From positions 1,650,984 to 1,714,983 of the forward strand of contig CAMFIB010000001.1 of NCBI GenBank assembly GCA_945952465.1: a DNA stretch of 64,000 bases, read 5' to 3'. Below are positions 55,301 to 64,000 of the stretch, piece by piece. The position numbers were made by a program, and so were the translations under genes. Source of the stretch: an uncultured Pseudomonadota bacterium (GTDB lineage Bacteria; Pseudomonadota; Gammaproteobacteria; Burkholderiales; Burkholderiaceae_C). The notes under the pieces are model-generated. The model made no database searches. It saw only the letters and a program-made list of their open reading frames with translations, and had not been told where the DNA came from. Each line of letters opens with the position of its first letter. Position 1 is the stretch's first letter.

Positions 55301-55709
55301 CCGAATTGACAAGGAAGACCTGGCCGTTGGCGTTGAGCGCGCCATCGATCACGCTGCGCTCGTTGCCGATGACGCGGTTGAGCGTGACGGCGGCGGCGTT
55401 GGGCTGGTTGAAGTTGACCGTCTCATTGGCCTGCACCGAAAAGCCCTGCCAATTGATGGCAGCGCGCTGGGTGGACTGGTTGATGTTGGTGACGGCGCCG
55501 TTCTGGTTGATGGAGGCCGACCCGCTGGTCACGCTGCCGCCCGTAGGTCCGGAAAACGCCAACACAGGCGCCAGCAACAAGGCTGCCGCCGCCAGCAGGC
55601 GCACGCCCCCCTTCCCGCGGCCCCTGGCGGTCTCAGGCACCGCAACCCAAGAGGCCTGTTCGTCGCTCCACACCAGGCGGTAACTGTGGTTCAGCGATGG
55701 TCGGTCCAT
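52314..55709 (-). CDS. Filamentous-haemagglutinin-like TpsA exoprotein
   Basis: 1131 residues. It starts with an extended signal peptide (YRLVWSDEQASWVAVPETAR then GRGKGG, hydrophobic core about 37-52). Next is the TPS domain (INQSTQRAAINWQGFSVQAN, NRVIGNERSVIDGALNANGQ, GKGSNVNVGGLVAST), a long beta-helical region, and many GLUG-like units (VGGLIG, ATGNV). Near the end is an Ala/Glu/Arg coiled stretch (EAARVAAEEAARAAAAAAQ region) and a charged tail GGEKAQEKK. GGAG lies 8 bases before the ATG at 55709. It is probably secreted by the TpsB encoded two genes on, as an adhesin or surface filament. Confidence 0.88.
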   Translation of the reverse strand: MDRPSLNHSYRLVWSDEQASWVAVPETARGRGKGGVRLLAAAALLLAPVLAFSGPTGGSVTSGSASINQNGAVTNINQSTQRAAINWQGFSVQANETVNFNQPNAAAVTLNRVIGNERSVIDGALNANGQVFLVNSAGVLFGKGSNVNVGGLVASTRDISNANFNAGNYVFEGGGTGSVVNLGTINAKDGGYVALLGNSVSNQGVITATKGTVVMGAADKVTLNFNGDSLIGVTLDQGTLNALVENKQAVVADGGTVILTAKAADELLGAQVNNSGIIRARTIGDLTGKIELNALGGTTQVDGTLDASAPSTGNGGFIETSGDHVKVADSASILTRSEQGSNGNWLVDPTDFTIAATGGDITGAFLSSYLNTQGNYEVKSVAGTKDGNGDINVNDAVTWASGNTLTLTAVRDVNINNAININGAAGKLVLTTGGDYNIRTPASYSGTVLDANGKPVPKVDTSGGVYGSVNFGNTANTNGLVINGKTYTLIHSVAQWDALDGVGSNINFDNPVVVSGNYAIARDLEAGGTSYSLAPVYFFTGTLAGLGHKVNNFTMDNTSYASGFVGNGTDYGSVAIRDLGMTNIKFTRIGFGPNTSGGQDASGVFLGTGTGTLKNLYSTGTVSGASAAGIVGRLLGSISSSFSTVDFSMQGPNGGGRAAGLAGTVSGNATVPGGIFNSHATGNITVTITNEQTSGTGAGLALQAGPVVTDSYATGNVSVIAPGITPVLRATQADNVGGLIGNFQGSLLANSFATGNVVGGMHVGGLVGSADGPGINGTLVIRNVYATGNVSAIYDPVNLLNLYVGGLIGAVSVNVPPSGISRATISDAFATGNVTVPLGGQAVGGLIGTFGYSTTAGLPATTNTITNSYATGNVNVGVVPGQSYSGAGGLIGIVLSSTLTNVHADGNVTGDRLVGGLTGNAFASSIRDSYATGSATALGNILGVPNAAGGLTGGLNNSSTSNVYYDSTRNSSGIGLNFNNSPGQTATGLSSSQIGDVKFYVDRSIGQVLATRAAAAAEAARVAAAEAARVAAEEAARAAAAAAQEAARVAAATATRQAATQAAGSIVAQTFTSPEPSFATTVISTAPGRALDQNIVIANPRAFSANVRRIEVDGQVYQIEEEGGEKAQEKK

Positions 55710-55868
55710 GGAAAGGTCTCCTACGTGATATTTACGTCTATACAGCGAAGGGTTATCGTAGTATTTGGATGTATATAACGACACCCGGGATTTGGCGACT
55801 TGTGGGGACAAGCGAAAACGTCTAGGCGTTATGTGCACAGCTTCCTATCTGGTTGGTAACGACCCCTC
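55710..55868. promoter_or_regulatory. AT-rich divergent promoter region between tpsA and gspK
   Basis: The 159-base gap is clearly more AT-rich than its surroundings, with TATATA-like stretches (about 55770-55780) and TACGTnnATA patterns, suiting promoters in both directions and regulated expression. I could not fix -35/-10 pairs with confidence. Confidence 0.4.
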
Positions 55869-56882
55869 ATGACGCGACAACATCGGTTTATGAATGACGG
55901 ATCAAACGGCATTGCCGCATGGAGAAAGCCGCCCATTCAACGAGCGCGCGGCGCCGCACTGTTGACGGCGATGCTGACGGTTTCGCTGGTTGCAACCTTC
56001 GCGGCATCTGCGTTGTGGCAGCAATACCGCGGCGTTGAGATGGAGGCCGCCGAGCGCGACCGTGTGCGGGCGGCATGGGTCTTGACGGGCGCACTCGATT
56101 GGGCGCGGCTGATCCTGCGGGAAGATGCGCGCGTCGGCGGCTCCGACAACCTGTCCGAGCCCTGGGCAGTGCCACTGGCCGAATCTCGAATGTCGGCCTT
56201 TCTGGCAGCAGACCGCAACAACAACGCTGACGCAAAAACAGATCCTGCGGAATCGGATGAGGTGTTTCTGTCGGGCCAGATCATCGACGCGCAGTCGCGC
56301 ATGAACGTGATGAATCTGGTCGACGGCAATGCGCTGTCGCCGGCGGGCCTTCAGGTTTTCAAGCGGCTGTTCGAACTGAAGGGCTTGCAGGAGGATGAAG
56401 TGACCGCACTGGCCAAAAACCTGCTGACAGTGCTCAACGGCGGCAACAGCAGCGGCGCGCCATTGCGGCCGCAGCGCGTCGACCAGCTGACTTGGCTGGG
56501 CCTGTCGCCAGGCTCACTGGCCAAGCTGCGGCCTTACATCACGCTGCTGCCCATTCGCACGCCGGTGAACCTCAACACGGCCAGCGTGGAAGTGGTCTAT
56601 GCGGCAATACCGTCACTGTCGATGGCCGAGGCGCGCCAGTTGGTCGATCAGCGCACGAAGAACCCCTTCAAGTCGCTGTCGGAGGTGGGGCTGTTCATGC
56701 CGGAAATCGCCGGGCTGCTCACCGAAAGCCAGCAAAGCACGTCGAGCAGGCTGTTCGAGGTGTACGGCCGGCTGCGAATGGACAAGACCATCATCCAGGA
56801 AGTCTCGCTGGTGCGGCGCGACTATTTGAATGTGACGACGGTATACAGGGAGCGCACAGCCATGGTGGAGAACGCAAACTGA
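55869..56882 (+). CDS. gspK: Type II secretion minor pseudopilin GspK
   Basis: 337 residues. A prepilin-like N-terminus, RARGAALLTAMLTVSLVATF, gives cleavage after Gly and a hydrophobic helix; GspK-specific regions follow (DWARLILREDARVGGSDNLS, SGQIIDAQSRMNVMNLVDG, RTPVNLNTASVEVVYAAIPS). GspK caps the pseudopilus tip with GspI/J. No other gsp gene is in the window, so it is a lone copy here. ATGs at 55869 and 55890 are both possible; no Shine-Dalgarno is evident. Divergent from tpsA. Confidence 0.88.
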   Translation: MTRQHRFMNDGSNGIAAWRKPPIQRARGAALLTAMLTVSLVATFAASALWQQYRGVEMEAAERDRVRAAWVLTGALDWARLILREDARVGGSDNLSEPWAVPLAESRMSAFLAADRNNNADAKTDPAESDEVFLSGQIIDAQSRMNVMNLVDGNALSPAGLQVFKRLFELKGLQEDEVTALAKNLLTVLNGGNSSGAPLRPQRVDQLTWLGLSPGSLAKLRPYITLLPIRTPVNLNTASVEVVYAAIPSLSMAEARQLVDQRTKNPFKSLSEVGLFMPEIAGLLTESQQSTSSRLFEVYGRLRMDKTIIQEVSLVRRDYLNVTTVYRERTAMVENAN

Positions 56883-56907
56883 ATGTCGTCCATGCGTCGT
56901 GTCGAAT

Positions 56908-56972
56908 GCTTCTCTTTTAAGAGCAGAAACTCAAGGATTGGTGCTGACCAGCGCCGCTTTTCGTTCATTTTC
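56908..56972 (+). repeat. Dispersed AT-rich repeat, copy F
   Basis: Starts GCTTCTCTTTTAAGAGC, core TTGGTGCTGACCAGCGCCG, then CTTTTCGTTCATTTT. It lies after gspK and reaches the last codons and stop of the convergent Trp-rich protein gene. Same orientation as the other five copies. Confidence 0.75.
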
Positions 56973-57216
56973 TGCCGCTTTTTCGCAGATGCGGGTGGTT
57001 GGCTTCTTTCAGCTTCTGCACCCGGGCGGCTTTGCGTTCTTCCATCTTGCGCATCTCGCGCTTCTTGCTGATGTGGAAAAACGGGTCCAGCACCTCCCAG
57101 TACACGAACGCCAGCCCCAGCGGCAGCAGCAGCCACAGCCACGAAACGCCCGCAAAGAACCCCACTTCAAGGTATTTCAGGGCGATGAACAGGAGGCCCA
57201 GCAACAGGAAGAACAT
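56965..57216 (-). CDS. Small Trp-rich membrane protein (TIGR04438-like)
   Basis: 83 residues: two hydrophobic segments (MFFLLLGLLFIALKYLEVGF and SWLWLLLPLGLAFVYWEVLD) and a strongly basic tail KKREMRKMEERKAARVQKLK. It resembles the Trp-rich small protein family of Burkholderiales (TIGR04438, from memory). The longer in-frame extension to 57423 overlaps the cytochrome gene and is rejected. Its last codons fall in repeat copy F. Function unknown; inner-membrane location expected. Confidence 0.75.
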   Translation of the reverse strand: MFFLLLGLLFIALKYLEVGFFAGVSWLWLLLPLGLAFVYWEVLDPFFHISKKREMRKMEERKAARVQKLKEANHPHLRKSGRK

Positions 57217-57251
57217 GCGACCTTTCGGGCCCGGTGGCGTGGCGGGCGAAC

Positions 57252-57283
57252 ACTGTTGCCCGGTCAACGCATTGACTACAATT
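57252..57283 (+). promoter_or_regulatory. Candidate cytochrome c promoter region
   Basis: Two overlapping choices precede the cytochrome gene: TTGCCC with TACAAT 15 bases later, or TTGACT with a weaker TACAGC 17 bases later. Either suits a sigma-70 promoter. Confidence 0.4.
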
Positions 57284-57321
57284 CCGTTGAAGAATACAGC
57301 AACTCCACTGAAGGCAACCCG

Positions 57322-57630
57322 ATGAAACGCACCCTCTTCGCCCTCGCCGCGCTTGTCGCGGTGGCTGGCCCCGCGCTGGCCGACCTGAAACTCGCGCAGG
57401 AAAAGAACTGCCTGGCCTGCCACGCCGTCGACAAGAAACTGGTCGGCCCCGGCTACCAGGATGTCGCCGCCAAGTACGCCGGCCAGAAAGACGCGGTCGA
57501 CAAGCTCGCCGCCAAGATCCAGAAGGGTGGCTCCGGCGTCTGGGGCCCGGTGCCGATGCCGGCCAACCCGCAGGTCAACGAGGCCGAAGCCAAGAAATTG
57601 GCGGCCTGGGTGCTGTCGCTGAAGAAGTAA
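57322..57630 (+). CDS. Periplasmic class I cytochrome c (c-551/c8-like)
   Basis: 102 residues with a signal peptide (MKRTLFALAALVAVAGPALA), one haem-binding CLACH near residues 30-34, GPGYQDVAAKY, and the likely axial methionine in VWGPVPMPANP. Mature size of about 82 residues fits small soluble electron carriers donating to terminal oxidases or nitrite reductases. A strong hairpin terminator follows its stop. Confidence 0.92.
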   Translation: MKRTLFALAALVAVAGPALADLKLAQEKNCLACHAVDKKLVGPGYQDVAAKYAGQKDAVDKLAAKIQKGGSGVWGPVPMPANPQVNEAEAKKLAAWVLSLKK

Positions 57631-57653
57631 GCGACGCTTCCAACCAACAAAAA

Positions 57654-57683
57654 GCCGCCGGTCGCAAGACCGGCGGCTTTTTT
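57654..57683. terminator. Bidirectional intrinsic terminator between cytochrome c and clpB
   Basis: GCCGCCGGTC (57654-57663), GCAA tetraloop, GACCGGCGGC (57668-57677), with six T after it on the plus strand and five A before it, so it can also end clpB transcripts on the minus strand. Confidence 0.95.
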
Positions 57684-57700
57684 CATGGGCGCGGCGATGC

Positions 57701-60298
<2,598 letters not shown>

Positions 60299-60314
60299 GG
60301 GTGAAATCTCCTTG

Positions 60315-60373
60315 CGGGGCCGGTACGGCCCCCGAACTTCCTGTTACTTGGGGCAGCCGGCGGCGCCTTCAAG
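60315..60373 (-). promoter_or_regulatory. clpB: Sigma-32-type heat-shock promoter and 5'-UTR hairpin of clpB
   Basis: On the minus strand CTTGAAG (60367-60373), a 13-base spacer and CCCCAAGT (60346-60353) closely follow the sigma-32 consensus CTTGAAA-N-CCCCATnT. The early transcript then contains a GGGGCCG-3-CGGCCCC hairpin (60317-60333) before the clpB start. Confidence 0.75.
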
Positions 60374-60423
60374 GTGCCGCCGCACATCGCCCTGATGGCC
60401 GACGGGCCGCCAACCGCCACCCT

Positions 60424-60434
60424 AGAATGCCGCC
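60424..60434 (+). promoter_or_regulatory. Candidate -10 element for a leaderless transcript of the 60435 gene
   Basis: TAGAAT lies about 6 bases before the ATG at 60435, without a Shine-Dalgarno between. Confidence 0.4.
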
Positions 60435-61013
60435 ATGGACATCCACCAAATGTCGGTCACCTATTCCCGCGAGCAGGACCGCATCCTCGTGCGCATCAAC
60501 ACGACCGCCGACGAGGAATTCCGCATCTGGATCACCCAGCGCCTGATCAAGGGCCTGCTGCCGCACCTGCACCGCGCAGCCGCCAATCTTGAGGCCAGCG
60601 AGATCCCGCTGGCAGACAACAGCGAAAAAACCAAACAGCTGTTGTCGGAATTCAAGAAGGAAGAAACCCTGCAACAGTCCGATTTCCGCACGCCCTACAA
60701 GACCGAGCCCCACACCTGGCCGCTGGGCGACGCACCGCTGCTGGTCACCGAAGTCAGCATGACGCCGCGCGGCCCCGGCAAGCTGGAAATTGCGTTCGAC
60801 GAGAAACTGCCCGACCTCGCGCCGCGCGGCTTCAAGATCGCGCTGCGGCCGCAGCTGATGCACGGCCTGGTGCACCTGATCGCACAGGCCATCGTCACCT
60901 CCGAATGGCCGATCGACACCACCACCGGCCAGCCGCTGGCGCTGCTCGGCAGCGGCGGCCTGGAACCCGACGGCAGCGGTGACGGCGACGTCCGCCCCAA
61001 GTACCTGAACTGA
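60435..61013 (+). CDS. Conserved hypothetical protein
   Basis: A 192-residue cytoplasmic protein with no signal peptide or membrane segment that I do not assign to a named function. It opens MDIHQMSVTYSREQDRILVR, contains EFRIWITQRLIKGLLPHLHR, a charged mid region (ASEIPLADNSEKTKQLLSEF) and a beta-rich second half (LAPRGFKIALRPQLMHGLVH), ending in a Gly/Asp-rich tail. The codon pattern and both clean borders support it as real. It is divergent from clpB and 6 bases from the convergent moaE stop. Confidence 0.8.
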   Translation: MDIHQMSVTYSREQDRILVRINTTADEEFRIWITQRLIKGLLPHLHRAAANLEASEIPLADNSEKTKQLLSEFKKEETLQQSDFRTPYKTEPHTWPLGDAPLLVTEVSMTPRGPGKLEIAFDEKLPDLAPRGFKIALRPQLMHGLVHLIAQAIVTSEWPIDTTTGQPLALLGSGGLEPDGSGDGDVRPKYLN

Positions 61014-61019
61014 GCGGGC

Positions 61020-61496
61020 TCAGACGTTGGGCGCGTCGATGCCCCAGCGCTTCAGCGCGGCGTCGTCGCTGGAGCGGGCGTCGACCCAGCGGGCGCCTTC
61101 GGGCGTGTCTTCCTTCTTCCAGAACGGCGCCTGGGTCTTCAGGTAGTCCATCAGGAACTCGCAGGCCTGGAAACTCTCGCCGCGGTGCGCCGACGTGACG
61201 GCCACCATCACCACCTGGTCGAGCGGCTGCAAGAGGCCGATGCGGTGGATGACGCGGGCGCCGAAGATGTCGAAGCGCTTGAACGCCTCGTCGACCATGG
61301 CCTCAATGGCCTTTTCGGTCATGCCGGGGTAATGCTCCAGCTCCATGGTCTTGACCGCGCTGCCGTCGTTGCGGTCGCGCACGGTGCCGACGAAGCTGCA
61401 CACCGCGCCGACGCGCTTGTCGCTGGCGTGCAGCGCGGCGATCTCGTTGGCGAGGTTGAAATCCCCGGTCTGAATGACCACGCGTGCTGGCGTCAT
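61020..61496 (-). CDS. moaE: Molybdopterin synthase catalytic subunit
   Basis: 158 residues; converts precursor Z (cPMP) to molybdopterin using sulfur from the MoaD C-terminus. Motifs: VGAVCSFVGTVRDRNDG, MELEHYPGM, HRIGLLQPLDQVVMVAVTSA and the active-site lysine region PFWKKEDTPEGARWVDA. It follows moaD after 2 bases in the moeA-moaD-moaE cluster. Confidence 0.95.
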   Translation of the reverse strand: MTPARVVIQTGDFNLANEIAALHASDKRVGAVCSFVGTVRDRNDGSAVKTMELEHYPGMTEKAIEAMVDEAFKRFDIFGARVIHRIGLLQPLDQVVMVAVTSAHRGESFQACEFLMDYLKTQAPFWKKEDTPEGARWVDARSSDDAALKRWGIDAPNV

Positions 61497-61498
61497 GC

Positions 61499-61756
61499 TC
61501 AGCCCCCCGTCACCGGCGGAAAAAAGGCGACCTCGGCACCGGCCGGCAGCGCGGTGGCCTCGTCGCTCATCACCTGGTTCAGCGCGACGCGCACCGCCTT
61601 GCCGCGGGCCAGGCTTTCGGCGTAGCCGCCGCCACGCGCAATGAGTTCGTCGCGCAGCGCGCCCAGCGTGGCCGCGCCGCTGGCGACCGACTCGCTGCCC
61701 TGGCCGACCGCCTCGCGGATCGACGCGAAATAGCGCACCTGGATCTGCTGGCTCAT
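61499..61756 (-). CDS. moaD: Molybdopterin synthase sulfur-carrier subunit
   Basis: 85-residue ubiquitin-like sulfur carrier: RYFASIREAVGQG at the start and the required C-terminal Gly-Gly in FFPPVTGG. The ATG overlaps the moeA stop as ATGA. Confidence 0.95.
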   Translation of the reverse strand: MSQQIQVRYFASIREAVGQGSESVASGAATLGALRDELIARGGGYAESLARGKAVRVALNQVMSDEATALPAGAEVAFFPPVTGG

Positions 61757-63012
61757 CCCATCATCTCCGCAAAGGAATAGAACTTGACCAGGTCGCCCGA
61801 CGCGATCGCCTGGCTGCCCGGGTTGTCGATCAGGCCGTCACCCCACACCGCCGAGGTCAGCACGCCAGAACTCTGGTTGGGGAACAGCTCCAGCCCGCCG
61901 TCGGCCGTGCGGCGGGCGCGCAAAAATTCGCGCCGCTTGTCGGGCCTGGGCCAGTTGAAACGGGCCGGCAGCAGCACCGGCTGCGCGTGCCGCCCGCTGG
62001 CGCCCATCAGTTTCAGCAGAAAGGGTTTCACCAGCAGCATGAAGGTCACGAAGCTGGAGACAGGGTTGCCCGGCAGGCCGATGAAATGCGACTGCCCCAC
62101 CCGGCCATAGGCGAACGGCTTGCCGGGCTTCATCGACACCTGCCACAGCGTCAGATGGCCGAGCGCCTGCACAGAGGGCTTGATGTGGTCTTCTTCACCC
62201 ACCGACACACCGCCGCTGGTCAAAATCAGGTCGTGCCCGGCGCTGGCGTCGCGCAGCGCGGCGATGGTGGCCTCGCGCTTGTCGGGCACGATGCCGAGGT
62301 CGGTCACCTTACAGCCGGCGCGCTGCAGCAGCGCCCGCAGGAAGAAGCGGTTGGAGTTGTAGATGGCGCCGGGGCGCATGGCTTCTGGCGGCACGTCGCC
62401 GGGCATCACCAGTTCGTCGCCGGTGGAGAACAGCGCCACGCGCGGCCGCTGCGCGACCTGCAACTGCGCCAGGCCGATGGTGGCGGCCATGCCCAGCTCG
62501 GCGGGCGTGAGGCGGCTGCCGCGCGGCAACACCACGGCGCCGCTGGTCACGTCTTCGCCTGCGCGGCGAATCCACTGGCCCGGCTGCGGCTGGGCCTTGA
62601 TGCGGGCGTAGGGCTGACCGTTCTGCTCGAAGGCCTCGACGTCTTCCTGCATCACGATGGCGTCGGCGCCCTCGGGCACCGGCGCGCCGGTGAAGATGCG
62701 GGCCACGGTGCCGCCAGCCAGCGGCGTGCCCGAACTGCCAGCCGGGATGCGCTGCGACACCGGCAGGCCCGCCGAACCATTTGCAGCGGCGGCAGCGAGG
62801 TCGGCGCAGCGCACGGCGTAGCCGTCCATGGCCGAGTTGTCGCGCGGCGGCACGGTGAGCGCAGAGACGGCGTCCTGCGCCAGCACGCGGCCGTCGGCTT
62901 CGAAGGTGGAAACGGTTTCGATGCGGCCCAGCGGTTCGGCGAAGGCCATCAGCTCGACGAGCATCTCGTCGAGCGGTTTCAAGGGGGCGCGAGCAGGAGG
63001 CGGCGTGGACAT
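61753..63012 (-). CDS. moeA: Molybdopterin molybdenumtransferase
   Basis: 419-residue enzyme that inserts molybdate into adenylylated molybdopterin. MoeA marks: PPRDNSAMDGYAVR, RIFTGAPVPEGADAIVMQED, VALFSTGDELV, LTSGGVSVGEEDHIK and GLPGNPVSSFVTF. It is first of moeA-moaD-moaE and starts 67 bases after the thrC stop, likely read from the thrC transcript. Confidence 0.95.
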   Translation of the reverse strand: MSTPPPARAPLKPLDEMLVELMAFAEPLGRIETVSTFEADGRVLAQDAVSALTVPPRDNSAMDGYAVRCADLAAAAANGSAGLPVSQRIPAGSSGTPLAGGTVARIFTGAPVPEGADAIVMQEDVEAFEQNGQPYARIKAQPQPGQWIRRAGEDVTSGAVVLPRGSRLTPAELGMAATIGLAQLQVAQRPRVALFSTGDELVMPGDVPPEAMRPGAIYNSNRFFLRALLQRAGCKVTDLGIVPDKREATIAALRDASAGHDLILTSGGVSVGEEDHIKPSVQALGHLTLWQVSMKPGKPFAYGRVGQSHFIGLPGNPVSSFVTFMLLVKPFLLKLMGASGRHAQPVLLPARFNWPRPDKRREFLRARRTADGGLELFPNQSSGVLTSAVWGDGLIDNPGSQAIASGDLVKFYSFAEMMG

Positions 63013-63079
63013 GGTGCGCGGATTCTCCGTCAGGCACGGTGGCGGCGCATCGGGGGCTGCCCCCGTATGCGCGACCGGT

Positions 63080-64000
63080 TCAATCGCAGTGGGTGGCGAT
63101 GAAGGCTTTCACCTTGGCAGCGTCGGCCGGCAACCGCTCGACCCGCTTGGGCAGATTTTCAATGCCCTCGAACTGCGGCGGCCGGTCGGGTTCACGGCCC
63201 AGCGCCTCGACGATGGTGGCGGCGAACTTGATCGGCAACGCGGTTTCCAGCACCAGCATCGGCACGTCGGCGCTGCGGTGCTCGCGCGCCACCTTCAGGC
63301 CGTCGGCGGTGTGGGTGTCGATCAGGGTGCCGAAGCGCTGCCAGGTGTCGCGGATCGTGTTCAGGCGGTCGGCGTGTGTGCTCTTGCCGCTGACGAAACC
63401 GTAGCGGCCGGCGGCCTGCGCGAAGGCGGCGTCGCCGCTCAAATCGAAGCGACCAACACGCGACAGCTCGGCGCCGAACAGCGACTGCGTGCGGGCGGCG
63501 TCGCGGCCGACCAGGTCGAACACGAAGCGCTCGAAGTTGCTGGCCTTGGAAATGTCCATCGACGGGCTGGAGGTCTCGTGCGTGTCGGCGCTGCCGCGCA
63601 CCCGGTAGACACCGGTGCGGAAGAATTCGTCGAGCACGTCGTTCTCGTTGGTGGCGACCACCAGCCGGCGGATCGGCAGGCCCATCATGCGCGCGACGTG
63701 GCCGGCGCAGACGTTGCCGAAATTGCCGCTGGGCACCGTGAAATCAACCTGCTGGCTGTCGCTGTCGGTGGCCTGGAAATAACCGGCGAAGTAGTACACC
63801 ACCTGCGCCAGCAAGCGCGCCCAGTTGATCGAGTTGACGGTGCCGATGCGGTATTTCCGCTTGAAATCCAGGTCGTTGGAGACGGCCTTGACGATGTCCT
63901 GGCAGTCGTCGAAGACGCCGTCGATCGCGAGGTTGTGGATGTTGGCGTCCTGCAGGCTGAACATCTGCGCCTGCTGGAAGGGGCTCATGCGGCCGTGCGG
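63080..64000 (-). CDS. thrC: Threonine synthase, C-terminal two-thirds (5' part beyond window)
   Basis: PLP enzyme making threonine from O-phosphohomoserine. The frame is open to the right edge, so the N-terminus with the PLP lysine is missing. Present are RIGTVNSINWARLLAQVVYY, FTVPSGNFGNVCAGHVARMM, VVATNENDVLDEFFRTGVYR and STHADRLNTIRDTW, all diagnostic of the bacterial long-form ThrC. A methionine at 63988 is internal, not the start. Confidence 0.95.
   Translation of the reverse strand, partial: PHGRMSPFQQAQMFSLQDANIHNLAIDGVFDDCQDIVKAVSNDLDFKRKYRIGTVNSINWARLLAQVVYYFAGYFQATDSDSQQVDFTVPSGNFGNVCAGHVARMMGLPIRRLVVATNENDVLDEFFRTGVYRVRGSADTHETSSPSMDISKASNFERFVFDLVGRDAARTQSLFGAELSRVGRFDLSGDAAFAQAAGRYGFVSGKSTHADRLNTIRDTWQRFGTLIDTHTADGLKVAREHRSADVPMLVLETALPIKFAATIVEALGREPDRPPQFEGIENLPKRVERLPADAAKVKAFIATHCD

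Noticed and set aside
56965..57423. 152-residue version of the Trp-rich protein
   Set aside because: The extra N-terminal part lies over the cytochrome promoter and signal peptide and has no conserved character; the 83-residue form fits the family.

Overview
The window is GC-rich, densely coded chromosome from a betaproteobacterium, most likely Burkholderiales and close to Comamonadaceae. This rests on gene content and style: malonyl-CoA synthetase next to lgt, RlhA-type U32 peptidase, a small Trp-rich membrane protein, 6S RNA, MoaE-MoaD-MoeA beside thrC, and an AT-rich dispersed repeat of a kind I recall from Comamonadaceae. I saw no tRNA, rRNA, CRISPR array, insertion sequence or phage gene. 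Both ends cut a gene: an OYE-family oxidoreductase at the left and thrC at the right.

Layout. 1-8.3 kb: OYE oxidoreductase, NYN protein, PLP aminotransferase, exported phosphohydrolase, endonuclease III, a histidine-phosphatase lipoprotein, methyltransferase, universal stress protein and a 25-residue membrane peptide. 8.3-20.4 kb: one minus-strand cobalamin operon led by a cobalamin riboswitch: btuB, cobU, btuF, a VOC protein, btuC, btuD, cobO, cobD, cobC, cobQ, bioB, cobT. Most junctions overlap (ATGA, TGATG, GTGA). It combines B12/corrinoid uptake with late assembly; corrin-ring genes and cobS are absent here. 20.4-21 kb: coiled-coil protein and zapA. 21-29.2 kb: valine degradation (mmsA, acyl-CoA dehydrogenase, enoyl-CoA hydratase, 3-hydroxyisobutyryl-CoA hydrolase, mmsB) running into a PHA synthase and an alpha/beta hydrolase, with a divergent LysR regulator. 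30.2 kb: 6S RNA with a strong terminator, then a TauE/SafE permease. 31-38.4 kb: lgt, enoyl-CoA hydratase, malonyl-CoA synthetase and two TPR-methyltransferase genes carrying three methyltransferase domains. 38.5-45.6 kb: rlhA, a LysR gene, ilvD and a TPR/glycosyltransferase-like fusion.

45.6-55.7 kb is the most unusual part: seven minus-strand genes encode a filamentous-haemagglutinin-like TpsA exoprotein, a ModA-like periplasmic binding protein, its TpsB outer-membrane transporter, ExbB, ExbD, TonB and a 12-repeat NHL lipoprotein. A perfect 11-bp hairpin ends the block, and a lone gspK is divergent at its head. I infer a surface/secretion system with its own energy-transducing complex. 57-64 kb is housekeeping: Trp-rich protein, cytochrome c, clpB with a sigma-32-type promoter, a conserved hypothetical protein, moaE-moaD-moeA, thrC.

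Across the window a roughly 60-bp AT-rich element recurs six times, always in the same orientation. Four copies lie inside conserved genes (cobD, cobU, an enoyl-CoA hydratase, rlhA) and are translated in frame.
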